64,000 nt of DNA from Branchiostoma floridae (Eukaryota; Chordata; Leptocardii; Amphioxiformes; Branchiostomatidae): the NCBI RefSeq assembly GCF_000003815.2, contig NC_049982.1, forward strand, positions 18,839,534-18,903,533, in the 5' to 3' direction. The notes under the pieces are model-generated. The model saw only the letters and a program-made list of their open reading frames with translations. It did no database searches and was not told the origin of the DNA. Shown piece after piece: positions 27,045 through 39,542 of the stretch. Positions within the stretch are counted from its first letter, which is position 1, and each line of letters opens with the position of its first letter. The translations under genes and the position numbers were made by a program.

Positions 27045-27551
27045 TCAAGGCTTTGCAACGGCCTTGGCAATCATCATTCGACGTTATGCGCATGCTGTGC
27101 CAGACGCGATGTGGTCCCGGTCGGGCTGCGAAGCTAAATATTTGTCCGTGTGGACTGCCAGATACCACGGGGTACCTTTCGGTGTTTTCGATTTCACGGG
27201 TAGGGCACGGCTTGTATTTGTTGCAGGGTTAGTTTTAACGTCGCGGCTAGAAAAAAATCAGCGTAGGGGTTACGCCCAGAAATGTCTAAAACAACATTTT
27301 AACAGCCCGACATTACGTGTAGTCTTACCCAGGCATCCCGACGGCTCCCAGCAGGAGAGACAGCGGCAGGTCCTTCGGGTAGTCTGCCGGGGCCTTCCTG
27401 ATGACGTTCTGAGGATCCTTGTTTTTGGTGTCCAGCACGGCATGGGTGCACCAGCACGGCACGAAAAACGGTATTTAAGGATGCTGAAACCATGCGTAAT
27501 GTTGACGTATTTTCCTCCTTTACGGATCTATACACCACTTATACGAGTACG

Positions 27552-28212
27552 CAGACTGGGCAATGTTAATAGGTTACTGGCAATACGCAAACACTGTCGA
27601 CATTGGCAATGGCCCTGGTGCTTGACAATCGTATACACAACGCTATCTGCTGGTGACAATGAACAAAATATGACGTAGACAGAAATGTATTGATTATATT
27701 AATTTATAGCGTACAGGGAAAGGGTTTTTGCATTAACTCACCGAGCACAGCACTCCCCGATCATGGTTACGCCTTCGGACAAACCTCTGCTAAATGTCCT
27801 ACAATTGATTTGATAAGTTAACATTTAGTAATAATAAGATATTTATTACAGGCACTTTGTTGTGTAGATAACTCACTTTAAGACCCCAGTCCGGGAGCAG
27901 TTTTTCCTGCTACTGAAGGAAATTGTTGCTAATACATACTTGTATTCACATTTGTGGACATCTTTTCATCATTTCACATGTAGACGTATTTACCATACTT
28001 TAACAGCTAATATTAGAAGCCTAAAGTATGTGATAAGATCTATCATCTTCTCCTTGTCTCAGCGGAAGCGGTATGCTGGATTTCTATACTTACCACATGT
28101 ACGGGTCGACGCTGCAAAAGATTGACTCAGCCAGGATTTCTGGTGAACAAATCAACAAAAAGAAAAGTTTGTAATGTACACAGTTTAATTACTTACAAGC
28201 TTAGTAACTGAC
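27552..28212 (-). pseudogene. Duplicate fragment of the reductase carrying exons 2 and 3
   Basis: Nearly identical to 34281-34933, same order and orientation. It contains copies of exon 3 (27742-27798, ending EGVTMIGECCAR) and exon 2 (28094-28139, EILAESIFCSVDPYM) with intact splice sites. Exon 1 is absent, since similarity ends just before the assembly gap. On the other side similarity ends at CAGACTGGGC, inside the intron. It is either a host fragment captured by the transposon, a remnant of a second gene copy, or an unmerged haplotype. Confidence 0.8.
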
Positions 28213-28221
28213 TGGAACGAT

Positions 28222-29189
28222 NNNNNNNNNNNNNNNNNNNNNNNNNNNNNNNNNNNNNNNNNNNNNNNNNNNNNNNNNNNNNNNNNNNNNNNNNNNNNNN
28301 NNNNNNNNNNNNNNNNNNNNNNNNNNNNNNNNNNNNNNNNNNNNNNNNNNNNNNNNNNNNNNNNNNNNNNNNNNNNNNNNNNNNNNNNNNNNNNNNNNNN
28401 NNNNNNNNNNNNNNNNNNNNNNNNNNNNNNNNNNNNNNNNNNNNNNNNNNNNNNNNNNNNNNNNNNNNNNNNNNNNNNNNNNNNNNNNNNNNNNNNNNNN
28501 NNNNNNNNNNNNNNNNNNNNNNNNNNNNNNNNNNNNNNNNNNNNNNNNNNNNNNNNNNNNNNNNNNNNNNNNNNNNNNNNNNNNNNNNNNNNNNNNNNNN
28601 NNNNNNNNNNNNNNNNNNNNNNNNNNNNNNNNNNNNNNNNNNNNNNNNNNNNNNNNNNNNNNNNNNNNNNNNNNNNNNNNNNNNNNNNNNNNNNNNNNNN
28701 NNNNNNNNNNNNNNNNNNNNNNNNNNNNNNNNNNNNNNNNNNNNNNNNNNNNNNNNNNNNNNNNNNNNNNNNNNNNNNNNNNNNNNNNNNNNNNNNNNNN
28801 NNNNNNNNNNNNNNNNNNNNNNNNNNNNNNNNNNNNNNNNNNNNNNNNNNNNNNNNNNNNNNNNNNNNNNNNNNNNNNNNNNNNNNNNNNNNNNNNNNNN
28901 NNNNNNNNNNNNNNNNNNNNNNNNNNNNNNNNNNNNNNNNNNNNNNNNNNNNNNNNNNNNNNNNNNNNNNNNNNNNNNNNNNNNNNNNNNNNNNNNNNNN
29001 NNNNNNNNNNNNNNNNNNNNNNNNNNNNNNNNNNNNNNNNNNNNNNNNNNNNNNNNNNNNNNNNNNNNNNNNNNNNNNNNNNNNNNNNNNNNNNNNNNNN
29101 NNNNNNNNNNNNNNNNNNNNNNNNNNNNNNNNNNNNNNNNNNNNNNNNNNNNNNNNNNNNNNNNNNNNNNNNNNNNNNNNNNNNNNNNN
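28222..29189. other. Assembly gap (968 N)
   Basis: Run of N lying inside the insertion that splits the reductase, between the duplicated exon fragment and the 141-bp satellite. Open frames reported across it are meaningless. Confidence 1.
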
Positions 29190-29212
29190 CCTAACAGCCG
29201 CATCGGAACAGG

Positions 29213-30568
29213 ATTCATTATTTGATCTAAAGCCTCTTTACGTCTCATATACGTGTACATTAAGAGGATTATAACGTGTGTTTAGGTGCCTTTTCAGCAG
29301 TTTAAAGTTGCCATAAATACTTATTAAAACGCCCTTAAGATATGTTTAAACTTCACGTTTATTTGATCTAAAGCCTCTTTACGTCTCATATACGTGTACA
29401 TTAAGAGGATTATAACGTGTGTTTAGGTGCCTTTTCAGCAGTTTAAAGTTGCCATAAATACTTATTAAAACGCCCTTAAGACATGTTTAAACTTCACGTA
29501 TATTTGATCTAAAGCCTATTTACGTCTCATATACGTGTGCATTAAGTGGATTATAACGTGTGTTTAGCTGCCTTTTCAGCAGCTTAAATTTGCCATAAAT
29601 ACCTATTATAACGCCCTTAAGACTTGTTTAAACTTCACGTTTATTTGATCTAAAGCCTCTTTACGTCTCATATACGTGTTCATTAAGTGGATTATAACGT
29701 GTGTTTAGGTGCCTTTTCAGCAGTTTAAAGTTGCCATAAATACTTATTAAAACGCCCTTAAGACATGTTTAAACTTCACGTATATTTGATCTAAAGCCTA
29801 TTTACGTCTCATATACGTGTGCATTAAGTGGATTATAACGTGTGTTTAGCTGCCTTTTCAGCGGCTTAAATTTGCCATAAATACTTATTAAAACGCCCTT
29901 AATACATGTTTAAACTTCACGTTTATTTGATCTAAAGCCTATTTACGTCTCATATATGTGTGAATTAAGAGGATTTAATGTGTCTATATTTTTCTTTTTA
30001 GCAGCTTAAAGTTGTCATAAATACGTACCAAAACACCCTTAAGACATGTTTAAAGTTCCCTCTGTACGTCTCATATACGTGTGCATTAAGGTGTGGATAA
30101 GTGCCATTTTAGGAGAATAATCATTAGCACATTTCAAAGCAAGAAAATACAATGGATGAAACGCCCTTAAGACATGTTTAAACTTCACGTATATTTGATC
30201 TAAAGCCTATTTACGTCTCATATACGTGTGCATTAAGTGGATTATAACGTGTGTTTAGCTGCCTTTTCAGCGGCTTAAATTTGCCATAAATACTTATTAA
30301 AACGCCCTTAATACATGTTTAAACTTCACGTTTATTTGATCTAAAGCCTATTTACGTCTCATATATGTGTGAATTAAGAGGATTTAATGTGTCTATATTT
30401 TTCTTTTTAGCAGCTTAAAGTTGTCATAAATACGTACCAAAACACCCTTAAGACATGTTTAAAGTTCCCTCTGTACGTCTCATATACGTGTGCATTAAGG
30501 TGTGGATAAGTGCCATTTTAGGAGAATAATCATTAGCACATTTCAAAGCAAGAAAATACAATGGATGA
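29213..30568. repeat. 141-bp satellite array with a higher-order duplication
   Basis: TTTGATCTAAAGCCT recurs at 29221, 29362, 29503, 29644, 29785 and 29926, an exact 141-bp period. Units share ACGTCTCATATACGTG and CGCCCTTAAGACATG. From about 29760 to 30150 a longer block, ending AAATACAATGGATGAAAC, is itself repeated once at about 30155-30568. Units differ by a few percent, which suggests recent expansion. Confidence 0.9.
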
Positions 30569-31640
30569 AACTTTAAAATTTTATTGAATTACGAGAAAAT
30601 ATTACATGGAAAAGTAAAAAAAAAACCTACAGCCTACTAGGTATTTGTGGCCTTTCATTCTGATGTAGTCGGCAGTTGAAACAATCACAACGGTTGCGCA
30701 ATTCCGTGCAGCAGTCCACAGTCCCATTTCCAGTGTCGGGTGAAGCGTCTCGGCGTAAGTAAAAAAGAGCACACATGTACAGTTCCATCTGGTCACCACA
30801 GGAATAAGAATCCGGTAAGATCTAGAGGATCCTAGAGTAGTGGCCGATATGACTCGTGTTGTTGGATGGTCCTGGATTCTGTGAACGCGAAACATGTTCA
30901 GCTTGCAGTGTCGGCTTCTATTAATCCGGATGGTGCAAGGGCCGTGATTTCCATTCTGTGTCGATTTCCAACAACAACAGCTTGTACAGAATGATAGCCA
31001 CCTCGTATCTTTGAGTCAAATTCCGTCACTGGGGGTCCTAGGCGGTAAAAGAGGTGTCGCGGCCACAACTTGCGGGCTAGAGCAGGCCCAAACTTTCTTC
31101 AATACTTCTCTTCAAAAATGAACGCCTGGAAAATAACCGCTCCTTGTCGTGCGTAGGGCCCGTAAATTTGAACCCCCCACTCTTTTCTGCCATTGGATAC
31201 ATCCTATCACATGACACAGCTGTGCAACAGACGGACCAAGGAAGTTCAACCTCCTTGGACGGACGGAGGCGTGCGCCCCATGGCGAGTACGATATAACGC
31301 TGAATAAATTTACATCTTGCCTGCCCAAACAAACACGAGCAACACGAGAAGACACCGCCTGTGTGCACAAACTGTTCTTTCTCGACGCTTGCTTGTAGAT
31401 AAAGAAATAAACATATTTCGTACATTTACCTGTAGTAAGAACTGCTTGCCGTTTTATAGAGAAAACACAACTCACTGCACAAAACGGTATACCTACTACA
31501 TCCTTATTCTTCAAGCAGAGGTTGAGTCTCGGAGATATTCATAGCAGTAGTCGGGATTTCTACCGTCTCTTAGCTCGAGTGTCAACATGCCACAAAGAAA
31601 ACCTCACCCTGATTTAGACCCTGGAATTTCAGAACTTATA
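30569..31640. other. Unrecognised interior of the inserted element
   Basis: A minus-strand frame at 30602-30895 (97 codons, containing HPTLEMGLWTAARN) is followed 20 bases later by AATAAA. A second minus frame lies at 31077-31514. I recognise neither protein and neither has an obvious domain. A copy of the CAAGCAGAGG(T)TGAGTC motif seen at 20944 lies at 31512. This could be the remnant of an autonomous element's gene or chance. Confidence 0.3.
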
Positions 31641-33560
31641 TGCGGTATAAAATAAAAAGGAAAGGGTCTCCTCCTGTTCGCATAAACTGCGCTTCAAACA
31701 TGCCGTATGTTCAGCAGAAAAAGGCACCGTTTCATAAAACCTTTGCGACGGTATTAGCTAATAGATAAAACGGGGGTAGTACCCCCAAGTTTGCTTAAGC
31801 TACGCGGATTCAAAGATGTCGTATGTTCAACAGAAATACGCAACATTTCATATACGTCTTGGCAACATATAAGCTAAACGGGGGAGGTCTCCCCTAGTTC
31901 ACTTAAACTGCGCGGATTCAAAGATTAAATATGTCGTATGTTTTACAGAAATAGGCAACATTTCATATACGTTTTGGTAGCATATAAGCTAAACGGGGGA
32001 GGTCTCCCCTAGTTCGCTTAAACTGCGCGGATTCAAAGATTAAATTTGTTGTATGTTTTACAGAAATACGCAACATTTCATATACGTCTTGACAACATAA
32101 AAGCTAAACGGGGGAGGTCTCCACTAGTTCGCTTAAACTGCGCGGATTCAAAGATTAAACATGTCGTATGTTCAACAGAAATACGCAACATTTCATATAC
32201 GTCTTGGCAACATATAAGCTAAACGGGGAAGGTCTCCCCTAGTTCGCTTAAACTGCGCGGATTCAAAGATTAAATATTTCGTATGTTTTACAGAAATACG
32301 CAACATTTCATATACGTTTTGGCAGCATATAAGCTAAACGGGGGAGGTGTCCCCTAGTTCGCTTAAACTGCGCGGATTCAAAGATTAAACTTGTTGTATG
32401 TTTCACAGAAATACGCAACATTTCATATACGTTTTGGCAGCATATAAGCTAAACGGGGGAGGTCTCCCCTAGTTCGCTTAAACTGCGCGGATTCAAAGAT
32501 TAAATTTGTCGTATGTTCTACAGAAATACGCAACATTTCATATACGTCTTGACAACATAAAAGCTAAACGGGGGAGGTCTCCCCTAGTTCGCTTAAACTG
32601 CGCGGATTCAAAGATTAAACATGTCGTATGTTCAACAGAAATACGCAACATTTCATAAACGTCTTGGCAACATATAAGCTAAACAAGGTAGGTCTCCCCT
32701 AGTTCGCTTAAACTGCGCGGATTCAAAGATTAAACATGTTGTATGTTCAACAGAAATACGCAACATTTCATAGACGTTTTGGCAGCATATAAGCTAAACG
32801 GGGGAGGTCTCCCCTAGTTCGCTTAAACTGCGCGGATTCAAAGATTAAACATGTCGTATGTTCATATAAATACGCAACATTTCATATACGTCTTGACAAC
32901 ATAAAAGCTAAACGGGGGAGGTCTCCCCTAGTTCGCTTAAACTGCGCGGATTCAAACATTTAACTTGTTGTATGTTTTACAGATATACGCAACATTTCAT
33001 ATACGTCTTGACAACATATAAGCTAAACGGGGGAGGTCTCCCCTAGTTCGCTTAAACTGCGCGGATTCAAAGATTAAACTTGTTGTATGTTTTACAGAAA
33101 TACGCAACATTTCATATACGTTTTGGCAGCATATAAGCTAAACGGGGGAGGTGTCCCCTAGTTCGCTTAAACTGCGCGGATTCAAAGATTAAACTTGTTG
33201 TATGTTTTACAGAAATACGCAACATTTCATATACGTTTTGACAGCATATAAGCTAAACGGGGGAGGTCTCCCCTAGTTCGCTTAAACTGTGCGAATTCAA
33301 ATATTAAACATGTTGTATGTTCAAAAGAAATACGCAACATTTCATATACGTTTTGGCAACATATAAGCTAAATGGGGGAGGTCTCCCCTAGTTCGCTTAA
33401 ACTGCGCGGATTCAAAATTAAACATGTCGTATGTTCAAATGAAATACGCAACATTTCATATACGGCTTACCAAATATATTAACGGGGGAGGTCTTCCCTT
33501 CTTTGCGTAAATGACGGTTCGAAATAAATTATATATATGGCATGCATTCTTCGGTCAATA
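31640..33560. repeat. 115-bp satellite array, about 15-16 units
   Basis: GCGCGGATTCAAAGATTAAA recurs at 31910, 32025, 32140, 32255 and onward with an exact 115-bp period, each unit carrying ATACGCAACATTTCATATAC and GGGGGAGGTCTCCCCTAGTT. The last includes a short palindrome (GGGGAGGTCTCCCC). Outer units at both edges are more diverged, as expected for a satellite homogenised from the centre. No open frame persists. Confidence 0.92.
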
Positions 33561-35539
33561 TTGACCATGGTATACGCAACATCTCATATAATGTAAAATA
33601 GCGCATATAAGCTAACCGTGAGAGGTTCTCCCCTGTTCGAATTAAACCTTGCGCACAGAAAGTTTGAATACGTCAAATGCTTTCGGAATAGCTAAAAAAC
33701 ACAGAAGATTATTGTATTTGACTTTGTAATGTATTGTATTTGTATTTGCTGAGGTATAAACATAACATTTTGTACCAGAAAGCGCAATGATTTTCAGTTT
33801 TGACTGTTATAAAACAGATGACGCAATGTTTTATCTAACACCAGACAAAGGCTTATTACATTTGACTTAGCCGGTCAACATGTATTTTGTAACAGATCTA
33901 GAGAAACGGTATTTGTCCGTTTTGACAGAAAATATTTTTGAGACATTTAAGTTGTCTCTTCGGCATACTAAAATACATGTAAAATTCACGTAAAGAAACA
34001 CAACAGATTAAGTTAGATTTACTAACGCTGAAATCTTCCGTAAATGCCAAATGTATGTTTCCGATGCCTTTAATATATCTTAAAATCTGCTGAAATATTT
34101 CTCCGCCTTTAAGGGCTTTATACGTATCTCTCAAACTTTGCTTAAAAAGTTGTTTTCGTGCTGTGCAGCCATAACGGTGCATGACGATGGTACCCACGGG
34201 GAAGTCTGAGCTCTTCGACTCGATCACGCTAACAACGGGTAAATGGACTAGATGTGACAACATTACATTTCAAAGTAAACCAGACTGGGCAATGTTAATA
34301 GGTTACTGGCAATACGCAAACACTGTCGACATTGGCAATGGCCCTGGTGCTTGACAATCGTATACACAACGCTATCTACTGGTGACAATGAACAAAATAT
34401 GTCGTAGAAAGAAATGTATTAATTTATAGCGTACAGGAAAATGGTTTTTGCATTAACTCACCGAGCACAGCACTCCCCGATCATGGTTACGCCTTCGGAC
34501 AAACCTCTGCTAAATGTCCTACAATTGATTTGATAAGTTAACATTTAGTAATAATAAGATATTTATTACAGGCACTTTGTTGTGTAGATAACTCACTTTA
34601 AGTCCCCATTCCGGGAGCAGTTTTTCCTGCTACTGGGAAAATTGTTGCTAATACATACTTGTATTCACGTTTGTGGACATCTTTTCATCATTTCACATGT
34701 AGACGTACTTACCATACTTTAACAGCTAATATTAGAAGCCTAAAGTATGTGATAAAATCCATCATCTTCTCCGTGTCTCAGCGGAAGCGGTATGCTGGAT
34801 TTCTATACTTACCACATGTACGGGTCGACGCTACAAAAGATTGACTCAGCCAGGATTACTGGTGAACAAATCAACAAAAAAGAAAAGTTTGTAATGTACA
34901 CAGTTTAGTTACTTACAAGCTTAGTTAACTGACTTGTGAAACTGACTCAAGGACACTTAAACAACACTGATGGAGGCAATCTCAGGTTACTTAAGACGTG
35001 TGTACACGGATCATGAACACACAGTCAGACAGTGGTACTGATACTTGGTACATTTAGCGGAACACGTGAAGTGACAGTGGCCCCCACGGGAATGCATTCT
35101 TGACGTTAATTTTTTCAGGTGGTAATTGCCTTGAGGCAATCGAGCTCACTGATCTATAGCAAGGTGTAGTTGGCTATCCAGGTCAAGGCATGTCGAAAAG
35201 GTGAATGGAGAAAAAGTACGATTAGTTACCGCCATAAGCTAGCTGCTTGACCTAAATGGGAACGGTCTGTAGTAGTTGATAACAAGTAGATATAGATCTA
35301 GACTTACAAGCAGAGCAGCAGAAAAAGCGGTAGATGGCAAACTTGATCCGCCTGAGTTTCACCCCTTCTCACACCTCTTCACCTCCAACCACACATCTCC
35401 TCTCACTTACCCTAAGTTCATACCCAACCTTACCGCCATCTTTCAGCTCTGGCGTCTCCTCTTCCACCAGCTGAAAGTCCGACTCCTTCGGCAGCCCATC
35501 AAAGTGGCGCGCGAAAATAAATCTTCTACACTTCACCAT

Positions 35540-36355
35540 ATTTGCCACAGACTACAAGCTTGTAAAGCACCTGTCACACCGATTCAGGACCTTCCGCCGA
35601 CCTCGTCCTCTGTCGCACAGTCAGTACCTTCCCCCGACCTTGTCCCAGCCCACTAGCCAATCACGGCGGTCGGTAGGCTGGGAGCAGTCATCAGTGACCT
35701 ATCTTTCGGGACATGTGCATGTCTTGCAGAACCGGTTTTCAAATCGCTCACCTGCTTACGTCCGACCTATTAGTATGTTCTTGCTTGAAACAAAACGAAC
35801 GAAAACGTCTTTTTTGTTCTTATAACCCACAAAATCAGAGTCTGTGGTTGTGGCGAACTGAGACTACCGTCTTTCGGAGGTCTATTTTGCCAAAAAAAAC
35901 GAGCCTTATAATTACTAATCTTGACTACATGGCAAACCTGTAAACGGGATGCATGCAATAACTGCAGCTGCTACAGCCAGTGTGTACAGACATAGCGTGA
36001 ACCATTAGGATTGGAATCATGCGTATGGTAAGAATATGACATTTGTTGCCACCTGTGATGGCGGTACGGTATGTTTTTGTTGCGATAGGTCTGACGGGGC
36101 ACTAAGACTATGGTCGACATTTGTTGTCCCCTAGTGGGCCTGTCCTGTGGGTGAGGTAGATATGTTTTTGTTGTGATATGTCTGACGGGGCACTGCGAGT
36201 ATGACATTTGTTGCCACCTGTCCTGGTGGTATGACAAGTTTTATTTGTGATGTGTATGACGGGCACTACTCAGTGTAACGATACCATCAGGAATCACGCA
36301 GAAAGACATTGTGGTATATTTTCCAGGTTAAACGTGGCACATATCCTCAAATACA
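35540..36355. other. Shared upstream region of the reductase and SLC16 genes
   Basis: The 816 bp between two divergent start codons, so any promoter here may be bidirectional. No TATA box is convincing. It contains the short tandem repeat at 36037-36268. No exon seen. Confidence 0.5.
36037..36268. repeat. Imperfect triplicate, period about 80-88 bp
   Basis: GACATTTGTTG recurs at 36037, 36116 and 36204, each followed by TATG(T)TTTTGTTGYGATA and GACGGGGCACT. It lies within 320 bp of the SLC16 start codon, in its likely 5' region. Confidence 0.75.
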
Positions 36356-39251
36356 ATGTCAAAATCTAGTTTGGAGAGTCTCCATGCACCTCCTGACGGT
36401 GGCTGGGGCTGGATGGTGGTTGTTGGCGGGTTCATAGTGAACGGCTGCGCGGCGGGAACCTTCCGATCTCTCGGAGTGTTGTTCTTGGCTTTCCGCCAGC
36501 AGTTTGACGCCAGCTCCGCGGAGACGGCGTGGGTAACCTCTATCATGATGTGCGTCATGTACCTGTTAGGTAAGTTTAAGCAAGGAGATTGGGGAGGCAA
36601 ACCTACTTGGTTTAGAGTTTGATTTTTTTATATGAATAATGAATGCGGTGGATGCTATGCACTTTACTATTGAAATAAACTTGTATCCTCACTAGGAGGC
36701 CGGAGAAACAGATTATTTCAAATCATAAATTTGCCGAGCCTTTACCGCTTAGGAGATAAGATTACACTTACTAAACTCACAAAACTCACTCATTTTTCAG
36801 AACGTGGGATAGTTCATTATGATTACCCACTCCCTTCAAAGAAGAAGTCAAACCCAATAGTAGACCTGGTACTTAGTAGTTGATTATGTATATTTAGAAA
36901 CTAGCGTTATGTATTCCGTCACTTTATTCTTTGAGTCTGGGCTTGTAATTAGCCACCGTCATGATATTGCAAAGCACTGAAATTAAACCCTGATATTATT
37001 GATCCCCTTTATTAAGCACCGTTCGCCACTGCCCTGGCCAGCACAGCAGGGTTCCGGCCCGTCATCATGCTGGGAGGGGTGCTCAGTGCAGCTGGCTACG
37101 TCATCAGTGCATTTGCAAGTCGGGTGTACCACCTGTACCTGGCCATAGGATGTCTGACAGGTCCGTTTACGACATGTTGCTATTGAATTTATCAAAATAT
37201 AGACATGCGCACTGTGGCAATGCGCCCGACAACTCACTGTAAACAATAACTCGTCAAAAGGGCCTGTAACATTAAACTGCTGCTACCACGATCCGATGTT
37301 CGTATATGAGTCAGGATTAGTCAACGTTTTATCATTCCATCCAAACAGGTTTGGGATGCGCTCTCACAGTCAGCCCTATGATGACGATAGTTGGGCAGTA
37401 CTTCACCAAACGACGGCCAGTGGCCAACAGCCTGGCCCTGCTGGGCGCCAGCATCACGTCCATGACGCTCCCGCTGTTGTTCCAGTACTTACTGGACGAG
37501 TTTGGTCTGAAAGGTGCCTTACTCATTCTGGGCGGAGTTATGTTGCAGGTGATTGTAGCTGGCGCGTTAATCAGACCGCTGGAACTTCACAGAACTGAAA
37601 AGAAAGCAGGACTGGAACAGTATGAAAAGAGCACTACAGACACACTGGAATCAGGCACCGACATGGAAACGAAATCTGTACCTGTTGTCATGTTTTTAAG
37701 AAAACTGTGGGCAGACATGGACTTCAAACTGGTTAAGATTCGAGCTGTGGCCTTGTACTTGACGTCATTGTTTCTGGTGGCCTTCAGCCTTATCGTTCCC
37801 TCCATGTACATCGTTCCTCGTGCAACACATCTCCAGATTGAGGACTACAAGGCGGCATCTCTGCTCACCGTGTGCTCTGTCGCAGACGTGGTAGGACGGC
37901 TGTCTGTGGGAGCCATCCCAGATACTCCATATTTTACCCGACTGGACCAGTTTGGACTCAGTCTGTGTTTACTGGGACTCACCAATCTTCTCTGTCCACT
38001 GGCCATAAAGTATCCTGGACTGGTAGCGTACGCCATAGCACACGGGCTGTTCTACGGTGCTTTCATTCCCACTTCATTTACCTGTCTGGCCGAACTGGTC
38101 GGCCCTAAGCGACTCCCTGGCGCCGTCGGTCTCTACATGCTGGTGCAAGGGTTCGCCTCGCTAGCCGGGCCGCCTTTCGCAGGTGAATATAATACTCTTA
38201 ACGTTTAAGGCATTTGCTCTTTAAATTTATCTATTTGTTTGACAGCTCAAGAACGACTAGATAAATCAGCCGGGTTTTATATTTAGTATGTCGATAGGTT
38301 GTAACCAAAACTGGTAATGATTGGATTGTTGGCGTCCTGGCGGCTTTTCATGGCACTGCAGTGAAACTTCTAGTTTTTATAGTTTCTGTTCTGCACACAC
38401 CGTGGTCATGATCTTTGGTAGGTAGGTAGTTCTTGTGGTCGGAACAAAGGTTTAAGTTTGAACCCCTAGCAGCTGGAACTGGAACTGCAGTGCATTTTGT
38501 TTTAATCTTTGGTGGAGTTTGAGAAGGGATTGACGGATCGTCGTGATTTTCGTGTGAGGGTAGCATAAGTGAGATGACGCACATGCAAGCCTAAATCTAA
38601 TTTGCATGAAAATTAAAAGGTTTATTAATCCAATGGGTTCCATGATATGACTTTTAAATCATATAACTGAGACACTTCAAATCAAGAGAGATGAATCATG
38701 CCAATTGATGCCTTTATTGCATTATCAGTGAGAAAATGGTATAATTAGATAGACGGTAAATACCTGCAGCATTTAAGTAAAGGTTACCATAACTAGTATC
38801 TAGACATGAATTATGCAAGCCAGGGCCTCGTTTACATAATCGATCGGAGGAAATGCTACAATAAATTTTTGTTGCACTTGGATTCTAGTTTCCAGCCTCC
38901 CAGAGCACTAAAACGTATGTGCCGTCAGATGAAAACAAAGCCAGACCCGTAGAGCTAAGAAGTCTAACGTTTGATAGATCATTTTCGCCTGGCTATGCTG
39001 CAAATTTGATTGACTTGGACATTAATTTCACATTTGCAGGTTGGCTGTACGACCGAACTGGAAGCTCTGACGCCCCGTTCCTACAAGCAGGTGTCTGTTT
39101 CCTTCTAGCCGGACTGGTACCTTTCATTCTGCGCTTCACGAGGAGGACAAAAGACGAAGCTGCCAACAAGTTGGAAGACGATATGGACTCTGTAAAATAT
39201 GAGAGAGAAACTGTCACGTTATTTCTAGTTGCACGTGAGACTTCTCTATGA
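36356..39251 (+). CDS. SLC16-family monocarboxylate-transporter-like protein (4 exons, 467 aa)
   Basis: Twelve-helix plasma-membrane transporter of the MCT branch of the major facilitator superfamily. Exons: 36356-36569, 37017-37160, 37349-38182, 39040-39251 (1404 bp, phase 1 at every junction). The family signature PPDGGWGWMVV lies at residues 11-21, before TM1. The second signature, YFTKRRPVANSLALLGAS, is near residue 130. In the TM8 region VADVVGR keeps the Asp/Arg pair that MCTs use for substrate and proton coupling. The central cytoplasmic loop is short (about 60 residues). The last exon holds GWLYDRTGSSDAPF and the final helices and ends with a charged tail. Sequence does not distinguish lactate/pyruvate carriers from orphan MCTs; an orphan member is as likely. 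Start chosen at the only ATG upstream of the signature, with ACA just before it. Poly(A) signal at 39391. Confidence 0.93.
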
Positions 39252-39390
39252 GTGCGCGTGTTGAAATTGAACTTCAGTTCACAGGAACCACTGCAAATCT
39301 ATGGCGGTGTAATGCCAAATGCCTTTACATGTACATCGGCTACGATGTATCGAGATTCTTATGCTTTGTGAAATAACTAATTTACAACGT

Positions 39391-39396
39391 AATAAA
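39391..39396 (+). terminator. Poly(A) signal of the SLC16 gene
   Basis: AATAAA 140 bases after the SLC16 stop codon, preceded by AT-rich sequence. It is the first canonical hexamer downstream. Confidence 0.6.
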
Positions 39397-39542
39397 TGAT
39401 AGGAAGCTTGCAGTTGCCTGCGCTGCAGCCGACCGATGATGATGACTTCTGTACATCTTTAAAGCAAGGAGGTAAATACAAAGGCTTCATTCTTAACCTC
39501 CGGCCATATCCTTGCTTAAGTATCATTCATTTATTTCCATTA

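Larger units (their letters stand above)
27455..34165. mobile_element. 6.7-kb element with CAC-type inverted ends inserted in reductase exon 4
   Basis: The left end begins CACGGCACGAAAAAC and the right end, inverted, CACAGCACGAAAAC; 19 of about 26 terminal bases match. The flanking exon bases CAG are duplicated (27452-27454 and 34166-34168). CAC termini with a 3-bp duplication fit the CACTA/CMC group of DNA transposons. This is inference from the ends: I found no recognisable transposase, and 968 bases inside are unknown. Contents from left to right: about 100 bp of terminus, a copy of host exons 3-2 (27552-28212), the gap, a 141-bp satellite, an unrecognised stretch with a 97-codon minus frame (30602-30895) followed by an AATAAA, a 115-bp satellite, and about 600 bp of unique sequence before the right end. 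Confidence 0.7.

Noticed and set aside
28193-29260. 355-codon minus-strand frame
   Set aside because: Almost entirely assembly gap; no real sequence supports it.
31640-33560. CRISPR-like regular array
   Set aside because: Repeat units are 115 bp with no unique spacers, and the genome is animal; it is a satellite.
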